Assembly: GCF_003330845.1 (NCBI RefSeq) | Contig: NZ_CP026121.1 | Span: 1,364,001 to 1,428,000, forward strand | Reading direction: 5' to 3' | Length of the DNA: 64,000 nt | Origin: Streptomyces sp. Go-475 | Lineage (GTDB): Bacteria > Actinomycetota > Actinomycetes > Streptomycetales > Streptomycetaceae | Shown here: positions 44,501 through 53,759 of the stretch, in pieces | How positions within the stretch are numbered: the stretch's first letter is position 1 | Layout of the letters: every line of letters starts with the position of its first letter | The notes under the pieces: model-generated | Databases searched by the model: none | Seen by the model: the letters and a program-made list of their open reading frames with translations, nothing else | What the model was told of the DNA's origin: nothing | Position numbers and translations under genes: made by a program

Positions 44501-47011
44501 ATGACGCACCTTCCGCCCCCGGCCGAGGAACTGCGGCTCCTCGACGCCGAACTGCGGCAACTGGACGCCCGCCGGGCCCAGTTGCTGACCCGCCGCGCCT
44601 GGCTCGTCGCGGCCCTGCGGCAGACGGCACAGCCGTCGCGGCCCTGGGCGCACCCGCGGACGCCGTCCGCGGCGCCGCCCCGCCCCGAGACCGCCGCGCC
44701 CAGCGTGCAGAACGTGCTCCTGGTGCTCGGCGGTGTCCTGCTCACGCTCGCGGCGGCGGTGTTCACGCTGGTCAGCTGGGGGCACATGGGCATCGCCGGG
44801 CGGGCCCTGGTGCTCGGCGCCGTCACGCTGGCCGCGCTCGCCGCCCCCGTGCCCCTGCTGAAGCGCGGGCTGCGGTCGACGGCGGAGTCCCTGGCGGGGC
44901 TCGGGCTCGCGCTGACGGTCCTGGACGCCTACGCGCTGCACGAGGCCGCCCTTCCCGGGACGGACGGGACGGGGTACGCAGCGGCCGCGGCTGCGGTGCT
45001 GGCGGTGGCCTGGTCGGCGTACGGTCTGCTGCCCGCCGCGGCCGCACTGCGGCTGCCGCTGCCGGCCGCGCTGGGGGCAGCCCAGTTCCCGCTGCTGCTG
45101 TGGGCACTCGCCGCCGACGCGAGTCCGTATGTGATAACGGCGGCACTGCTGGTGACGGCCGGGCTGGACGCGGTGGTGGCGCTGCGGGTGTCGACCGCTT
45201 CCGTACGGATGTCGGCGGTCGTCGGCGCGTACGCCGTGGGTGGCTGGGGCGTCCTGGGCGCGGGCTGGCTGTCCCTGACGGCCGACGGCCCGGGGGCCGC
45301 CACGCGGGCCGGGGCGCTGCTCCTTCTCGCGGCGGGGATCACGCTGGGCGCGGCCTGGCGGATGCCGGGCGCGCGGCACGCCCTCGGCCTGGCGATCGCC
45401 TCGGGGCTGCTCACCGTGGCGGCGCTCGGCGGAGTGGTCCGCTCCGGGGTGTCGTCGGAGTGGGCGGTGCCGGCCCATCTGGTCCTCGGTGTCGCCCTGC
45501 TGACGGCGGTGCGGGTGAGCCGGCTGCCCGACGCGGTACGGCAGGGTTTCGTCTGGGCGTCCGGTGCCGTGCAGGCGCTGGCGCTGGTGTGGGCGCTGCC
45601 CGTCGTCGCCCTGGTGGTGCTGGGGCCGGCCGGGTGGCTGGGGCGGGTGTGGAGCGGGGCGCCGATCGACGCCCGTGCCGCGGTGGCCGTCGGGACCCCC
45701 TGGCCGCCGGACGCGGCGACGGCTCCCCTGGTGCTCCTGGTGGTGGCGGCCGTGCTCGCCCTGGCGGTCCCGGCGGGGCGGTGGCGTCCACGGGCCCGGC
45801 TCGGCGCACTGGGCCTGCTCTGGGGCGCGGTGCTGATACTCCCGGCGACCTTCGAGATCCCGTACGGGGCCGGGCTGACGGTCCTGGGGGTCATGACAGC
45901 GATCACGCTGTACGCCGGCCGCACCAGGACACCCGACGACCGGACCCCCGCATCCGACGCGCACACGACGAAACCCGACGCGCGAACCCCCGCGCCCGAC
46001 ACGCACACCACAACGTCCGACGCGCGCACCACGGCGCCCGACACGCACACCACGACGCCCGACGCGCGGATCACCGCCCTCGTCCTCGCCCTGGTCACGG
46101 CCCTCGGCCTGGTTCTCGCCTCGCTGGCCTCCCAGACCGCGACCCTCGTCGTGCTGTCCGTGCTGACGGTCCTGTTCGCCGGGGCTTCGTGGGGGGCCGG
46201 TCTCGCCGCCGTCACGGCTCCGGCCGCCCTCGTGCACGCCGCCGCGCTGGCCTCGGCCACAGGCGCCGCGGCGGACTGGCCGCCGGCCCGCACGGCCCTG
46301 CTGGTCCTGGCCGTACCCGCGGCCGCCGCCCTGCTCGCGGCCCGTCTCGTCGAGCCCCGGACGGTCGTTGCGGTGGAGATCACCGCCGCCGCCACCGGCC
46401 TGCTCGCCGTGGGCCTCGCCGTCACCGACCCGCCGCTGCTCGCCCTGGTGCTGGCCCTGTGCGGCGTGATCGCCGCGGGCACCGCGCTGCGCCCCGGCCG
46501 CCGACCTGTCGGATACGCGGCCACGGCCCTGTTCGTGCTGGCCGCGTGGGTACGCCTGGCCGCCTGGGACGTCTCCGCGCCCGAGGCGTACACGCTCCCG
46601 GTGACTGTCCCGGCCCTGCTCGTCGGCGCGCTGCGCCGGCGCCGGGACCCGCGGGTCACGTCCTGGACGGCGTACGGTGCCGGACTCGCCGCCACCCTCC
46701 TGCCGAGCCTGGTCGCGGCCTGGGGCGACCCGCACTGGACGCGCCCGCTGCTGCTGGGCACGGCGGCCCTGCTGGTCACGCTGCTGGGCGCCCGGCACCA
46801 CCTCCAGGCGCCGCTGGTGCTCGGCGGCTCGGTGCTCGCCCTGGTCACGCTGCACGAACTCGCCCCGTACGTCGTGCAGGTGACCGGAGCACTCCCCCGC
46901 TGGGCGCCTCCCGCCCTCGCCGGACTCCTGCTGCTCGCACTCGGGGCGACGTACGAGCAGCGGATCCGGGACGTCCGGCGGGTGCGGGAGGTCCTGGGGA
47001 GGATGGACTAA
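44501..47011 (+). CDS. Large polytopic membrane protein (SCO7613-C-terminal-domain-like)
   Basis: An 836-residue protein from ATG 44501 (MTHLPPPAEELRLLDAELRQLDARRAQLL). An N-terminal coiled helix is followed by more than 20 short hydrophobic segments from residue 78 to the end, rich in Ala, Leu, Val and Gly. A hydrophilic loop at about residues 477-524 consists of seven-residue repeats of the type (A/T)PDxxT(T). The overall pattern fits streptomycete membrane proteins annotated with a SCO7613 C-terminal domain; the role is unknown. The stop lies 7 bp from the convergent lyase stop, with no terminator between them. Confidence 0.75.
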   Translation: MTHLPPPAEELRLLDAELRQLDARRAQLLTRRAWLVAALRQTAQPSRPWAHPRTPSAAPPRPETAAPSVQNVLLVLGGVLLTLAAAVFTLVSWGHMGIAGRALVLGAVTLAALAAPVPLLKRGLRSTAESLAGLGLALTVLDAYALHEAALPGTDGTGYAAAAAAVLAVAWSAYGLLPAAAALRLPLPAALGAAQFPLLLWALAADASPYVITAALLVTAGLDAVVALRVSTASVRMSAVVGAYAVGGWGVLGAGWLSLTADGPGAATRAGALLLLAAGITLGAAWRMPGARHALGLAIASGLLTVAALGGVVRSGVSSEWAVPAHLVLGVALLTAVRVSRLPDAVRQGFVWASGAVQALALVWALPVVALVVLGPAGWLGRVWSGAPIDARAAVAVGTPWPPDAATAPLVLLVVAAVLALAVPAGRWRPRARLGALGLLWGAVLILPATFEIPYGAGLTVLGVMTAITLYAGRTRTPDDRTPASDAHTTKPDARTPAPDTHTTTSDARTTAPDTHTTTPDARITALVLALVTALGLVLASLASQTATLVVLSVLTVLFAGASWGAGLAAVTAPAALVHAAALASATGAAADWPPARTALLVLAVPAAAALLAARLVEPRTVVAVEITAAATGLLAVGLAVTDPPLLALVLALCGVIAAGTALRPGRRPVGYAATALFVLAAWVRLAAWDVSAPEAYTLPVTVPALLVGALRRRRDPRVTSWTAYGAGLAATLLPSLVAAWGDPHWTRPLLLGTAALLVTLLGARHHLQAPLVLGGSVLALVTLHELAPYVVQVTGALPRWAPPALAGLLLLALGATYEQRIRDVRRVREVLGRMD

Positions 47012-47018
47012 CCGCCTG

Positions 47019-49754
47019 CTACGGCATTTTGTCGCCGAGCAGGGCCAGGTTCTCGATCGCGGCGAGGCCGTACAGCGAGGTGTCGTTGGTGGACACCCAG
47101 GGCGCCTCGCTGCCCGGCACCAGCGTGAGCGGGCCGCTGAGCTTCTCGGTCTTCCAGGGCGCGGACTCCTTGTAGCCGTCGGAGTTGTAGAACTTGTCCC
47201 AGGCGCGCTTGGCGAGCTTCTCGTCGCCGCTCTGGACGGCGGCGTACGCGTCGAGGCGCGAGTGGCCCTGGAAGAGGATCAGGGAGCCGAAGTTGCTGCC
47301 GTAGCGGGCCGCCTGCTCGGCCTTGGTGGCGTTGAAGTAGCGGCAGTAGTCGAGGTACGCCTCCTTGAACTTCGGCATGTCGACGAGGTCGATGAGCTCG
47401 GCGCACAGTTCGTTGAGGCCGAAGACGGCCGACAGGTGCGAGACCTCCACCTTGGGCTGGGCGGCGACGGCGAACCTGCCGGTGTCCAGGTCGTACAGGC
47501 CGCTGCCCTGCACGAATCCGTTGGGCTGGGCGGCGATGGTCTCCATCGTGGACAGGACACGCGCCTTGGCCTTCTCCCACTTGGGGCCCTTGCGCTCCCA
47601 CTCGGTCAGCCACGCCGAGACCAGGCCGGACCAGTCCGTGCCGAAGCCGATCGACAGGGCGTGCCGGTCGGGCGTGTACGGCTCGGTGCGGATCTTGCGC
47701 AGCGGGTCGAGGGCGAGGAACGTCTCGTCGGAGTCGACGTTGGCGTGCATGAGGTCGCCGACGCGTTCGTCCGCCGTGAGGAAGTAGTAGTAGCGCCGGT
47801 ACGTGGTGTTGGCGATGCGCTGCTGCTTGGCGCTGTCGGCCCAGTGCTGCACGCCGTGCCGGGTGCCGAGGCCCGCCCACTTGCCGAGGTGGTAGACGTC
47901 GACCTCGCCGGTGTGCCGGGTCATGGCCTCGGCGAAGCGGAAGATGTCGGCGCGGCCGGAGCGCAGGTACGCGTACCAGAGCCAGAGGTCCGGCGACAGC
48001 TCGGAGTTGTCCCAGGCGTAGCCGCCGACGTCGTAGCGCCACTGGTGCCGGACGGTGTCGTAGGTGTGCATGATGTCGCCGTAGTCCCAGAAGCCGTACC
48101 ACCGGCGCATCTCCACCTGGTCCTTGTAGTAGGTGAAGAGGAAGTCGAGGTGGTCCTCGATCTTCGCCTTGGCCGGGGTGGACCGGTCGGGTTCGGCGAA
48201 CAGGCCCTTGCCGAAGACGCCCGCCTCGATGAGCTGTTTCGGCGGGGCGGCGAGCTGCGGGAGCACCCGGACGGCCTCGACCTGCTCGGCGAGCGTCTCG
48301 GCGCTCGGGGTGGAGGCGTTGGCCCAGAACAGCAGCTCGGAGGTGCGGGCAATGCCGTAGGGGGTGCCGAACTCCGGCTCGTAGTCCTCGTAGGTGATGT
48401 TGAGGCCTTCGATCTGTTCCGGGTAGGTGTCCTGGCCCATGCCGTCGTGGTAGAAGCGCATGTCCATCGGCTGCGCCTCGGGCGACCAGAGCCAGAGGGT
48501 GACCTCGGCCTCGTCGGTGTGGGCGCCCCGGATGTCGAGCTGGGCGGGGAACTTCTCCCAGAAGTCGCGCAGGCCGAAGGAGAGCCCGCCGCTCACGCCG
48601 CCGACGTAGCCGAAGCCGGAGGCGCGCCGGCCGCCGCCCGCGCCGATCCAGCCGTAGCCCTTCTTGGTGCGCTTGCGCAGGGTGAAGCCGTCGGCGGAGA
48701 GCTGGGAGAGGGTGTAGTCGCCCCACTCGGGGATGTACTTGAGGCGGGTGGTGACGCGCTGGTCCCAGGTGGCCGGGTCGGGCAGCTTCCTGCCCTCGTA
48801 CTGGGCCGCCTGCACGGCCGCGCCCGGGTCGCGGCGCAGTCCGGTGATGCCCTTGACGGCCTCGCGCAGCAGGCCGGTGCCGTCGCCGCCGATGCGGATG
48901 TGGCGGTCGTAGGACTCGTCGCGCATCGGCACGGTGAAGCGGACGCCGAGGCCGCGGACGAAGTCGCCGGACGCCTTCCCCGGCTTCTGGGTGCCGTCGT
49001 AGGTGATGGTGTGCACCATGCGGAAGGAGTCGGCGCCCGCGAAGAAGTAGAGGCGGATGGAGAACGGCAGCCAGCCGCGGTCGCCCTTGCGGTGCTTGCC
49101 GTCGATGCGGACGACGGCCCGGACCGGGCCCTCCTGCTCGACCTGGACCTTGGAGATGACGCCGTCGAAGCGTTCGGTCTTGACCGTGCCCTGGTCGCCG
49201 TCCTCGAACTCCGGCTGGCGGATCAGGACCAGGCGGCCGTTCTTGGCGATCTCCGTCGAGCCCCGGGTGACCGACTTGACGATCGTGGAGCCGGACTTGC
49301 CGATCCTCGCGGTGATGACGCCGGTCGAGACGGTGACGGCGCCGCCGCTCTTGTCGACGGTGACCTTCTTCGCGGGTGCGGCGGGCGTGCCGGCCGCGAG
49401 GGTGAGCTTGCCGTTGCCCGAGGCGACGGCGTGTGCGGTCCACTTGAGGGAGCCGTCGGGCCAATAGGCGATCGGCCAGGACTGCACGGGTACGGCCTTG
49501 CCGTCCGCGTCCGTGAGCGCGAAGGTCTGGTCGTCCTGGTAGGCGCCCTTGGGCCAGGGGACGCCGACGGTGGAGCCGGGGGCCGCGCCGAGGCCGCCGT
49601 CCTCCAGCCAGTCCAGGGTCACCGGGTCGGGCTCGGCGGGCGCGGCCGCGGGCGCGGCCTGGGCGTCCTGCGCGCCCAGCGCCCAGCTGAACTGGGCGGC
49701 GGCTCCGGCGACGGCGGCCGCCTTCAGGAGGGATCTGCGGGGAATGGGAGACAT
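47019..49754 (-). CDS. Secreted exo-rhamnogalacturonan lyase family protein (PcRGLX/YetA-like), Tat-exported
   Basis: A 911-residue protein from ATG 49754 with a twin-arginine signal (MSPIPRRSLLKAAAVAGAAA) ending near residue 35 (AQA). An N-terminal barrel-like region (DPVTLDWLEDGGLGAAPGSTVGVPWPKG) is followed by a strand-rich middle part (WLWSPEAQPMDMRFYHDG). An alpha-helical C-terminal half follows (YYKDQVEMRRWYGFWDYGDIMHTYD, WDNSELSPDLWLWYAYLRSGR). This layout matches the PL26-type lyase PcRGLX and Bacillus YetA as I recall them, enzymes acting on rhamnogalacturonan I of pectin. The ABC transporter and YesL-like gene directly upstream support that role. Confidence 0.8.
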   Translation of the reverse strand: MSPIPRRSLLKAAAVAGAAAQFSWALGAQDAQAAPAAAPAEPDPVTLDWLEDGGLGAAPGSTVGVPWPKGAYQDDQTFALTDADGKAVPVQSWPIAYWPDGSLKWTAHAVASGNGKLTLAAGTPAAPAKKVTVDKSGGAVTVSTGVITARIGKSGSTIVKSVTRGSTEIAKNGRLVLIRQPEFEDGDQGTVKTERFDGVISKVQVEQEGPVRAVVRIDGKHRKGDRGWLPFSIRLYFFAGADSFRMVHTITYDGTQKPGKASGDFVRGLGVRFTVPMRDESYDRHIRIGGDGTGLLREAVKGITGLRRDPGAAVQAAQYEGRKLPDPATWDQRVTTRLKYIPEWGDYTLSQLSADGFTLRKRTKKGYGWIGAGGGRRASGFGYVGGVSGGLSFGLRDFWEKFPAQLDIRGAHTDEAEVTLWLWSPEAQPMDMRFYHDGMGQDTYPEQIEGLNITYEDYEPEFGTPYGIARTSELLFWANASTPSAETLAEQVEAVRVLPQLAAPPKQLIEAGVFGKGLFAEPDRSTPAKAKIEDHLDFLFTYYKDQVEMRRWYGFWDYGDIMHTYDTVRHQWRYDVGGYAWDNSELSPDLWLWYAYLRSGRADIFRFAEAMTRHTGEVDVYHLGKWAGLGTRHGVQHWADSAKQQRIANTTYRRYYYFLTADERVGDLMHANVDSDETFLALDPLRKIRTEPYTPDRHALSIGFGTDWSGLVSAWLTEWERKGPKWEKAKARVLSTMETIAAQPNGFVQGSGLYDLDTGRFAVAAQPKVEVSHLSAVFGLNELCAELIDLVDMPKFKEAYLDYCRYFNATKAEQAARYGSNFGSLILFQGHSRLDAYAAVQSGDEKLAKRAWDKFYNSDGYKESAPWKTEKLSGPLTLVPGSEAPWVSTNDTSLYGLAAIENLALLGDKMP

Positions 49755-49871
49755 AGGGGTTGCTGCCTTTCCTCGTCCGTGCGGGATGCGAATCCGTACG
49801 CTGGTCAGGGGCATGACAGAGAGAGGTGCGGCGCCCGGGGGCACCGACCTGTGAAAGGGGAGGCACCGCCG

Positions 49872-50501
49872 TCAGCGGTGCCGGTACCGCTCCTCCACGG
49901 CGACGGCCGCCGCCGCGACGGCCCCGAGGACGGGGATCGCCAGCGGCGCGGCGAACCAGGCGGACACGACCACCACGGCCGGACCGGCCATCAGCAGGAA
50001 GGAACCGGCCGGGTCGAGCACCGTGCGGCGTCCGGCCTGTGCGAGCAGCGTCCGCCAGCGGGCGCCCGGCTCCCACACCGCCGCCGCGCGCAGCCCGGCC
50101 ACGACCAGCCCGATCAGCGCGACGACCCCGACGGCGCCGACCAGCGGCCCGCCGGGGATCCCCGCCCGGGCCGCCTGCACGTCCACCCAGACGGCGGCCA
50201 CCGCCGCCCACCCGGCGAGCCCGGCGATCCAGCCGCCGCGCAGGGCCGTCCGGAAGTCGGCGACGAACTCCCGCAGGCCACCGCCCTCATGGGCGGTGCT
50301 GCGCCGCAGATGCCGCGCCCCGGCGGCGAAGGCCGCCGGGTACGTCACGACACCCAGCGAGGCCACCGCGATCCACACGCCGGTCAGCAACGACTCGGCG
50401 AACACCGCGAATCGTCCCCAGGCCCCGGTCTCCGTTCGAGCAGGGGGCGCCCCCTCGGCGGGCACCGACTCGCCGCGCGCCTTCACCCGTGTCCCGGCCA
50501 T
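49872..50501 (-). CDS. YesL-like DUF624 membrane protein
   Basis: A 209-residue protein with five hydrophobic segments (VFAESLLTGVWIAVASLGVVTYPAAFAAG, then four more). DUF624/YesL proteins are found next to sugar ABC transporters and, in Bacillus subtilis, beside rhamnogalacturonan-degrading genes; their function is unknown. The start MAGTRVKARGESVPAEG follows the permease stop by 7 bp, so it is in the same operon. The gap of about 117 bp to the lyase gene downstream may allow read-through. Confidence 0.82.
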   Translation of the reverse strand: MAGTRVKARGESVPAEGAPPARTETGAWGRFAVFAESLLTGVWIAVASLGVVTYPAAFAAGARHLRRSTAHEGGGLREFVADFRTALRGGWIAGLAGWAAVAAVWVDVQAARAGIPGGPLVGAVGVVALIGLVVAGLRAAAVWEPGARWRTLLAQAGRRTVLDPAGSFLLMAGPAVVVVSAWFAAPLAIPVLGAVAAAAVAVEERYRHR

Positions 50502-50508
50502 GCCCGCC

Positions 50509-51387
50509 TCAGCCCTTCAGACCCGACGTGGCCATGCCGTCGATGAGATAGCGCTGGAACGCCAGGAAGAACGCCAGCACCGGCAGCAGCGCGACCAGCG
50601 ACATGGCGATCATGCCGCCGTAGTTGGCCACGGCGTCCTGGTCCACGAACATCTTCAGCCCGAGCGAGACCGTGTACTTGTCCGGCTCGTTGAGATAGAT
50701 CAGCGGTCCCATGAAGTCGTTCCACGCGTTGATGAACGTGAAGATCGCGCTGGTGATCAGGGCCGGACGGCACAGCGGCAGCACGATCGACCAGTAGATG
50801 CGCAGGTGCCCGCAGCCGTCCAGCCGGGCGGCCTCGTCGAGCTCCTTGGGCAGGTTGCGCATGAACTGCACCATCAGGAAGACGAAGAACGCCTCGGTGG
50901 CCAGGTACTTCCCCAGCAGCAGCGGGGTGTAGGTGTTGATCATCTCCATGTTGCGGAACAGCACGTACTGCGGGATGAGCAGCACGTGGTACGGCAGCAG
51001 GAGCGTGCCGATCATCAGCGTGAACAGCAGGTTCCGGCCCGCGAACCTGATCTTCGCGAAGGCGTACGCGGTCAGTGAGCAGGACACCAGGATCCCCACC
51101 ACGGAACCCACCCCGAGGAACAGGGAGTTGAGGAAGAAGGTGGAGATGGGGATGTCCGCGATGCCCTCGCTGAGCCGCGTGTAGTTCGAGGTGATCGGGT
51201 CGCCCGGGAAGAGGTCCAGGCTGCCGATGATGTCCTCGCTCTTCTTGAACGAGGCGCCGATGACCCAGACCACGGGGTAGAGGATCACCGCGAGGATCAG
51301 CAGGGAGCCGATGTGCCAGGCGACGGACCCGGGGAGCTTGCGGCGGAACGCCCCGGAGGGTTTGACATCGGCGGCTGATGCGCTCAT
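50509..51387 (-). CDS. Carbohydrate ABC transporter permease (LplC/MalG type)
   Basis: A 292-residue permease from ATG 51387 overlapping the previous gene by 4 bp. Six membrane helices are visible, starting WHIGSLLILAVILYPVVWVIGASF. The EAA loop reads LDEAARLDGCGHLRIYWSIVLPLCRPA. The long N-terminal tail and the GLKMFVDQDAVANYGGMIAMS region resemble LplC/YtcP proteins. It forms a heterodimeric channel with the preceding permease. As usual for this class, no ATPase is encoded nearby; a shared MsiK-type ATPase elsewhere is the likely energy source. Confidence 0.93.
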   Translation of the reverse strand: MSASAADVKPSGAFRRKLPGSVAWHIGSLLILAVILYPVVWVIGASFKKSEDIIGSLDLFPGDPITSNYTRLSEGIADIPISTFFLNSLFLGVGSVVGILVSCSLTAYAFAKIRFAGRNLLFTLMIGTLLLPYHVLLIPQYVLFRNMEMINTYTPLLLGKYLATEAFFVFLMVQFMRNLPKELDEAARLDGCGHLRIYWSIVLPLCRPALITSAIFTFINAWNDFMGPLIYLNEPDKYTVSLGLKMFVDQDAVANYGGMIAMSLVALLPVLAFFLAFQRYLIDGMATSGLKG

Positions 51388-52385
51388 GAGGCGCCCTCCT
51401 CGTAGTGCACCCAGCGCTTCTGGGACCAGAACAGCACCGCCGTCACCAGGGCGACCGCGATCAGCAGCAGCCAGGCCATCGCGGAGGCCAGGCCCATCCG
51501 GCTGTTCTCGAAGCCCTGGACGTAGAGGTAGCAGGTGTAGACCATCGAACCGTCGGCCGGTCCGCAGGCGCTGCCTCCGGCGCCGCCGCCGACGATGTAC
51601 GCCGAGCTGAAGATCTGGAAGGAGTGGATCGTCTCCAGCAGGACGTTGAAGAAGAGGACCGGCGAGATCATCGGCAGGGTGATGTTCCAGAACCGCCGCA
51701 GCTTGCCGGCGCCGTCGACCTCTGCCGCCTCGTACAGCTCCCGCGGGACCTGCTTGAGACCGGCGAGGAAGATGACCATGGGAGCACCGAACTGCCAGAC
51801 GGTGAGCGCCACCAGCGCGTAGATGATCATGTCCGGGTCGCCGGTCCAGCCGCCGACGTCGATCCCGAACAGCTTCTGCGTACGGTCGACGACCGCGTCG
51901 TCCGAGAAGATCGCCTTCCACACGATCGCGACGGACACACTCGCCCCGATCAGCGACGGCGCGTAGAACGCGGCCCGGTAGAAGGCCTGCCCGCGCCGCT
52001 TCTGGGCGAGGAGCAGCGCCACTCCGAGCGCCGCGATCAGCTTCAGCGGCGTACCCACGACGACGTACCACAACGTCACCTGCACCGAGTGGCGCCAGCG
52101 GGGATCGCCGAACATCTCGGAGAAGTTGTCGAGGCCGATCCACTTGGGCGCGTCGAACAGGTTGTAGTCGGTGAACGCGAAGTAGAGCGAGGCGACCATC
52201 GGGCCCGCGGTCAGCAGCAGGAACCCGGCGATCCAGGGGGACATGAAGAGATAGCCGGCCAGGTTCTCCCGGCGCCGCCGCCGCTTGAGGGCGGCGGGGC
52301 GCACGGGCTTCACCGGACCGTGCCGCGGCTCGGAGTCCTGGGACAGGCCCTCCATCGCAGGGGCGTGTGTCACGGTGGTTCCCAT
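51384..52385 (-). CDS. Sugar ABC transporter permease (LplB/MalF type)
   Basis: A 333-residue permease from ATG 52385, sharing one base with the binding-protein stop. A basic cytoplasmic N-terminus (RPAALKRRRRRENLAGY) precedes six helices. The EAA loop is RELYEAAEVDGAGKLRRFWNITLPMISPV. A possible alternative start is the Met at MEGLSQDSEP. It partners the next permease and the lipoprotein. Confidence 0.93.
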   Translation of the reverse strand: MGTTVTHAPAMEGLSQDSEPRHGPVKPVRPAALKRRRRRENLAGYLFMSPWIAGFLLLTAGPMVASLYFAFTDYNLFDAPKWIGLDNFSEMFGDPRWRHSVQVTLWYVVVGTPLKLIAALGVALLLAQKRRGQAFYRAAFYAPSLIGASVSVAIVWKAIFSDDAVVDRTQKLFGIDVGGWTGDPDMIIYALVALTVWQFGAPMVIFLAGLKQVPRELYEAAEVDGAGKLRRFWNITLPMISPVLFFNVLLETIHSFQIFSSAYIVGGGAGGSACGPADGSMVYTCYLYVQGFENSRMGLASAMAWLLLIAVALVTAVLFWSQKRWVHYEEGAS

Positions 52386-53674
52386 CAGGTGCCGAGAGCC
52401 GTCTTCGACTCGTTGAAGAACTGCTTGACGGCGTCGTCCACCGACCTCTTGCCCAGGCCGAGTTCCTCGGCGATGCGCAGGAACGCGGACTCGCAGATGT
52501 CCGCGCCGTTCGGGTGCGGCGTGATGGGCTCCAGCACACCCGCCTCGACGAGCGACTCCTCGTACGCGGCGATCGCCTTGTTGACCTCGTCGGTCGGCTT
52601 GTACGCGTCGTACTGCGCCTGCGTCGCGGGCACGCCCCGGTCGTAGCCCATGATCTTGGCGACCTCGGGGTCGTGCACCATGAAGTCGATGAACTGGGCG
52701 ACCTCCTTGGGGTGCTGGGTGCGCTTGGAGGCGCTCAGCATGAGGGAGCCGAGGTACTGCCCGGTCTTCTTGCCGTCCGTGGTGGGGATGGGAGCCAGGC
52801 CGTACTCGCTCTTGCCCTCGGAGGTGTAGCGGACGGTGAAGTTGTCCCAGGTGAACTCGCCGCCGGAGAGCTCCGCGGCGAGCGCGGACTTGGGCTTGAT
52901 CTGGGCGACCTTCTTGGGGTCGGAGTAGATGCCGTCCTCGACGCCCTTCTTGGCCTTGGTCCACCAGTCCGTCAGATCCGCCTCGGTGAAGCCGAGTCCG
53001 TCCTCGGTGAAGAACGCCTTGCCGTTCTGGCGCAGGTAGAGGTCGTACAGGTACATGGTCCCGTACATGCCGCTGTCACCGGCGCGGCCCGTCTTGTCGC
53101 GGATCTTCTTCATGCCCGCTTCGAAGTCGTCCCAGGTCCAGCCCTGCTCGGGCTTGACGCCGGCCCGGGTGTAGACGGGCTTGTCGATGACCAGCGCCAT
53201 CGAGTTGGAGCCGACCGGAACGCCGAGGAGCTTGCCGTCGATCTCGCCGAACTTCTCCAGGCCCGCCCGGAATCCCTCCATCCGGAGGTGGCCGGCCTTG
53301 ACCTGCTCGCTGAGATCGAGCAGGACGTTCTTCGCGTCGTATTTGCGGAGGAAGCCGATGGCATTCTGGAACACGTCCGGCGGATTTCCGCCGGAGGCCT
53401 GCGTGTTGAACTTCTTCCAGAAGTCGAGATAGGGCTGGAAGTCCGTTTTCACCTTGATCTTCGGGTACTTCTTCTCGAAGAGCGCGATGGTCTTCTTGAT
53501 GCGCTCGGCGCGATCCTCCGCACCCCACCACGCGTAACGGATCGTCACCGTCCCGTCCGCGGACGCCCCTCCGTCGCCGCCGCAGCCGGTCGTCGCGGCC
53601 ATCCCCAGGGTGGCTGCCGTGGCCCCGGCCACCTTCAGGATCGTACGTCTCTCAACATTCCTGCCGTTCACCAC
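52385..53674 (-). CDS. Extracellular sugar-binding lipoprotein of an ABC transporter
   Basis: A 429-residue binding protein from a GTG at 53674, GGGGAGG seven bases upstream. The N-terminus combines a Tat-like RRTILKVAGATAATLGMAAT with a lipobox-like TTGC (Cys31), so it should be a membrane-tethered lipoprotein. The mature part is a family 1 solute-binding protein: TVTIRYAWWGAEDRAERIKKTIALFEKKYPKIKVKTDF, then GNPPDVFQNAIGFLRKY and DGKLLGVPVGSNSMALVIDK. By context it binds rhamnogalacturonan-derived oligosaccharides. It leads the transport operon behind two LacI-type palindromes. Confidence 0.92.
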   Translation of the reverse strand: MVNGRNVERRTILKVAGATAATLGMAATTGCGGDGGASADGTVTIRYAWWGAEDRAERIKKTIALFEKKYPKIKVKTDFQPYLDFWKKFNTQASGGNPPDVFQNAIGFLRKYDAKNVLLDLSEQVKAGHLRMEGFRAGLEKFGEIDGKLLGVPVGSNSMALVIDKPVYTRAGVKPEQGWTWDDFEAGMKKIRDKTGRAGDSGMYGTMYLYDLYLRQNGKAFFTEDGLGFTEADLTDWWTKAKKGVEDGIYSDPKKVAQIKPKSALAAELSGGEFTWDNFTVRYTSEGKSEYGLAPIPTTDGKKTGQYLGSLMLSASKRTQHPKEVAQFIDFMVHDPEVAKIMGYDRGVPATQAQYDAYKPTDEVNKAIAAYEESLVEAGVLEPITPHPNGADICESAFLRIAEELGLGKRSVDDAVKQFFNESKTALGT

Positions 53675-53707
53675 GGTTGGACCTCCCCGCACGTCATCCC
53701 GCTCGCA

Positions 53708-53733
53708 TGAATCGTTTCAAGTAAGCGCTTGCT
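53708..53733. promoter_or_regulatory. Two LacI-family-like operators upstream of the sugar locus
   Basis: TGAATCGTTTCA at 53708-53719 and AGTAAGCGCTTGCT at 53720-53733 are adjacent palindromes; the second contains the perfect core AAGCGCTT. Both resemble operators of LacI-type sugar repressors. They lie 34-59 bp before the GTG of the binding-protein gene, where the promoter should be. No LacI gene is present in the window. Confidence 0.55.
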
Positions 53734-53759
53734 GGCACAAGTTACGGAGGGGCTGAGGG

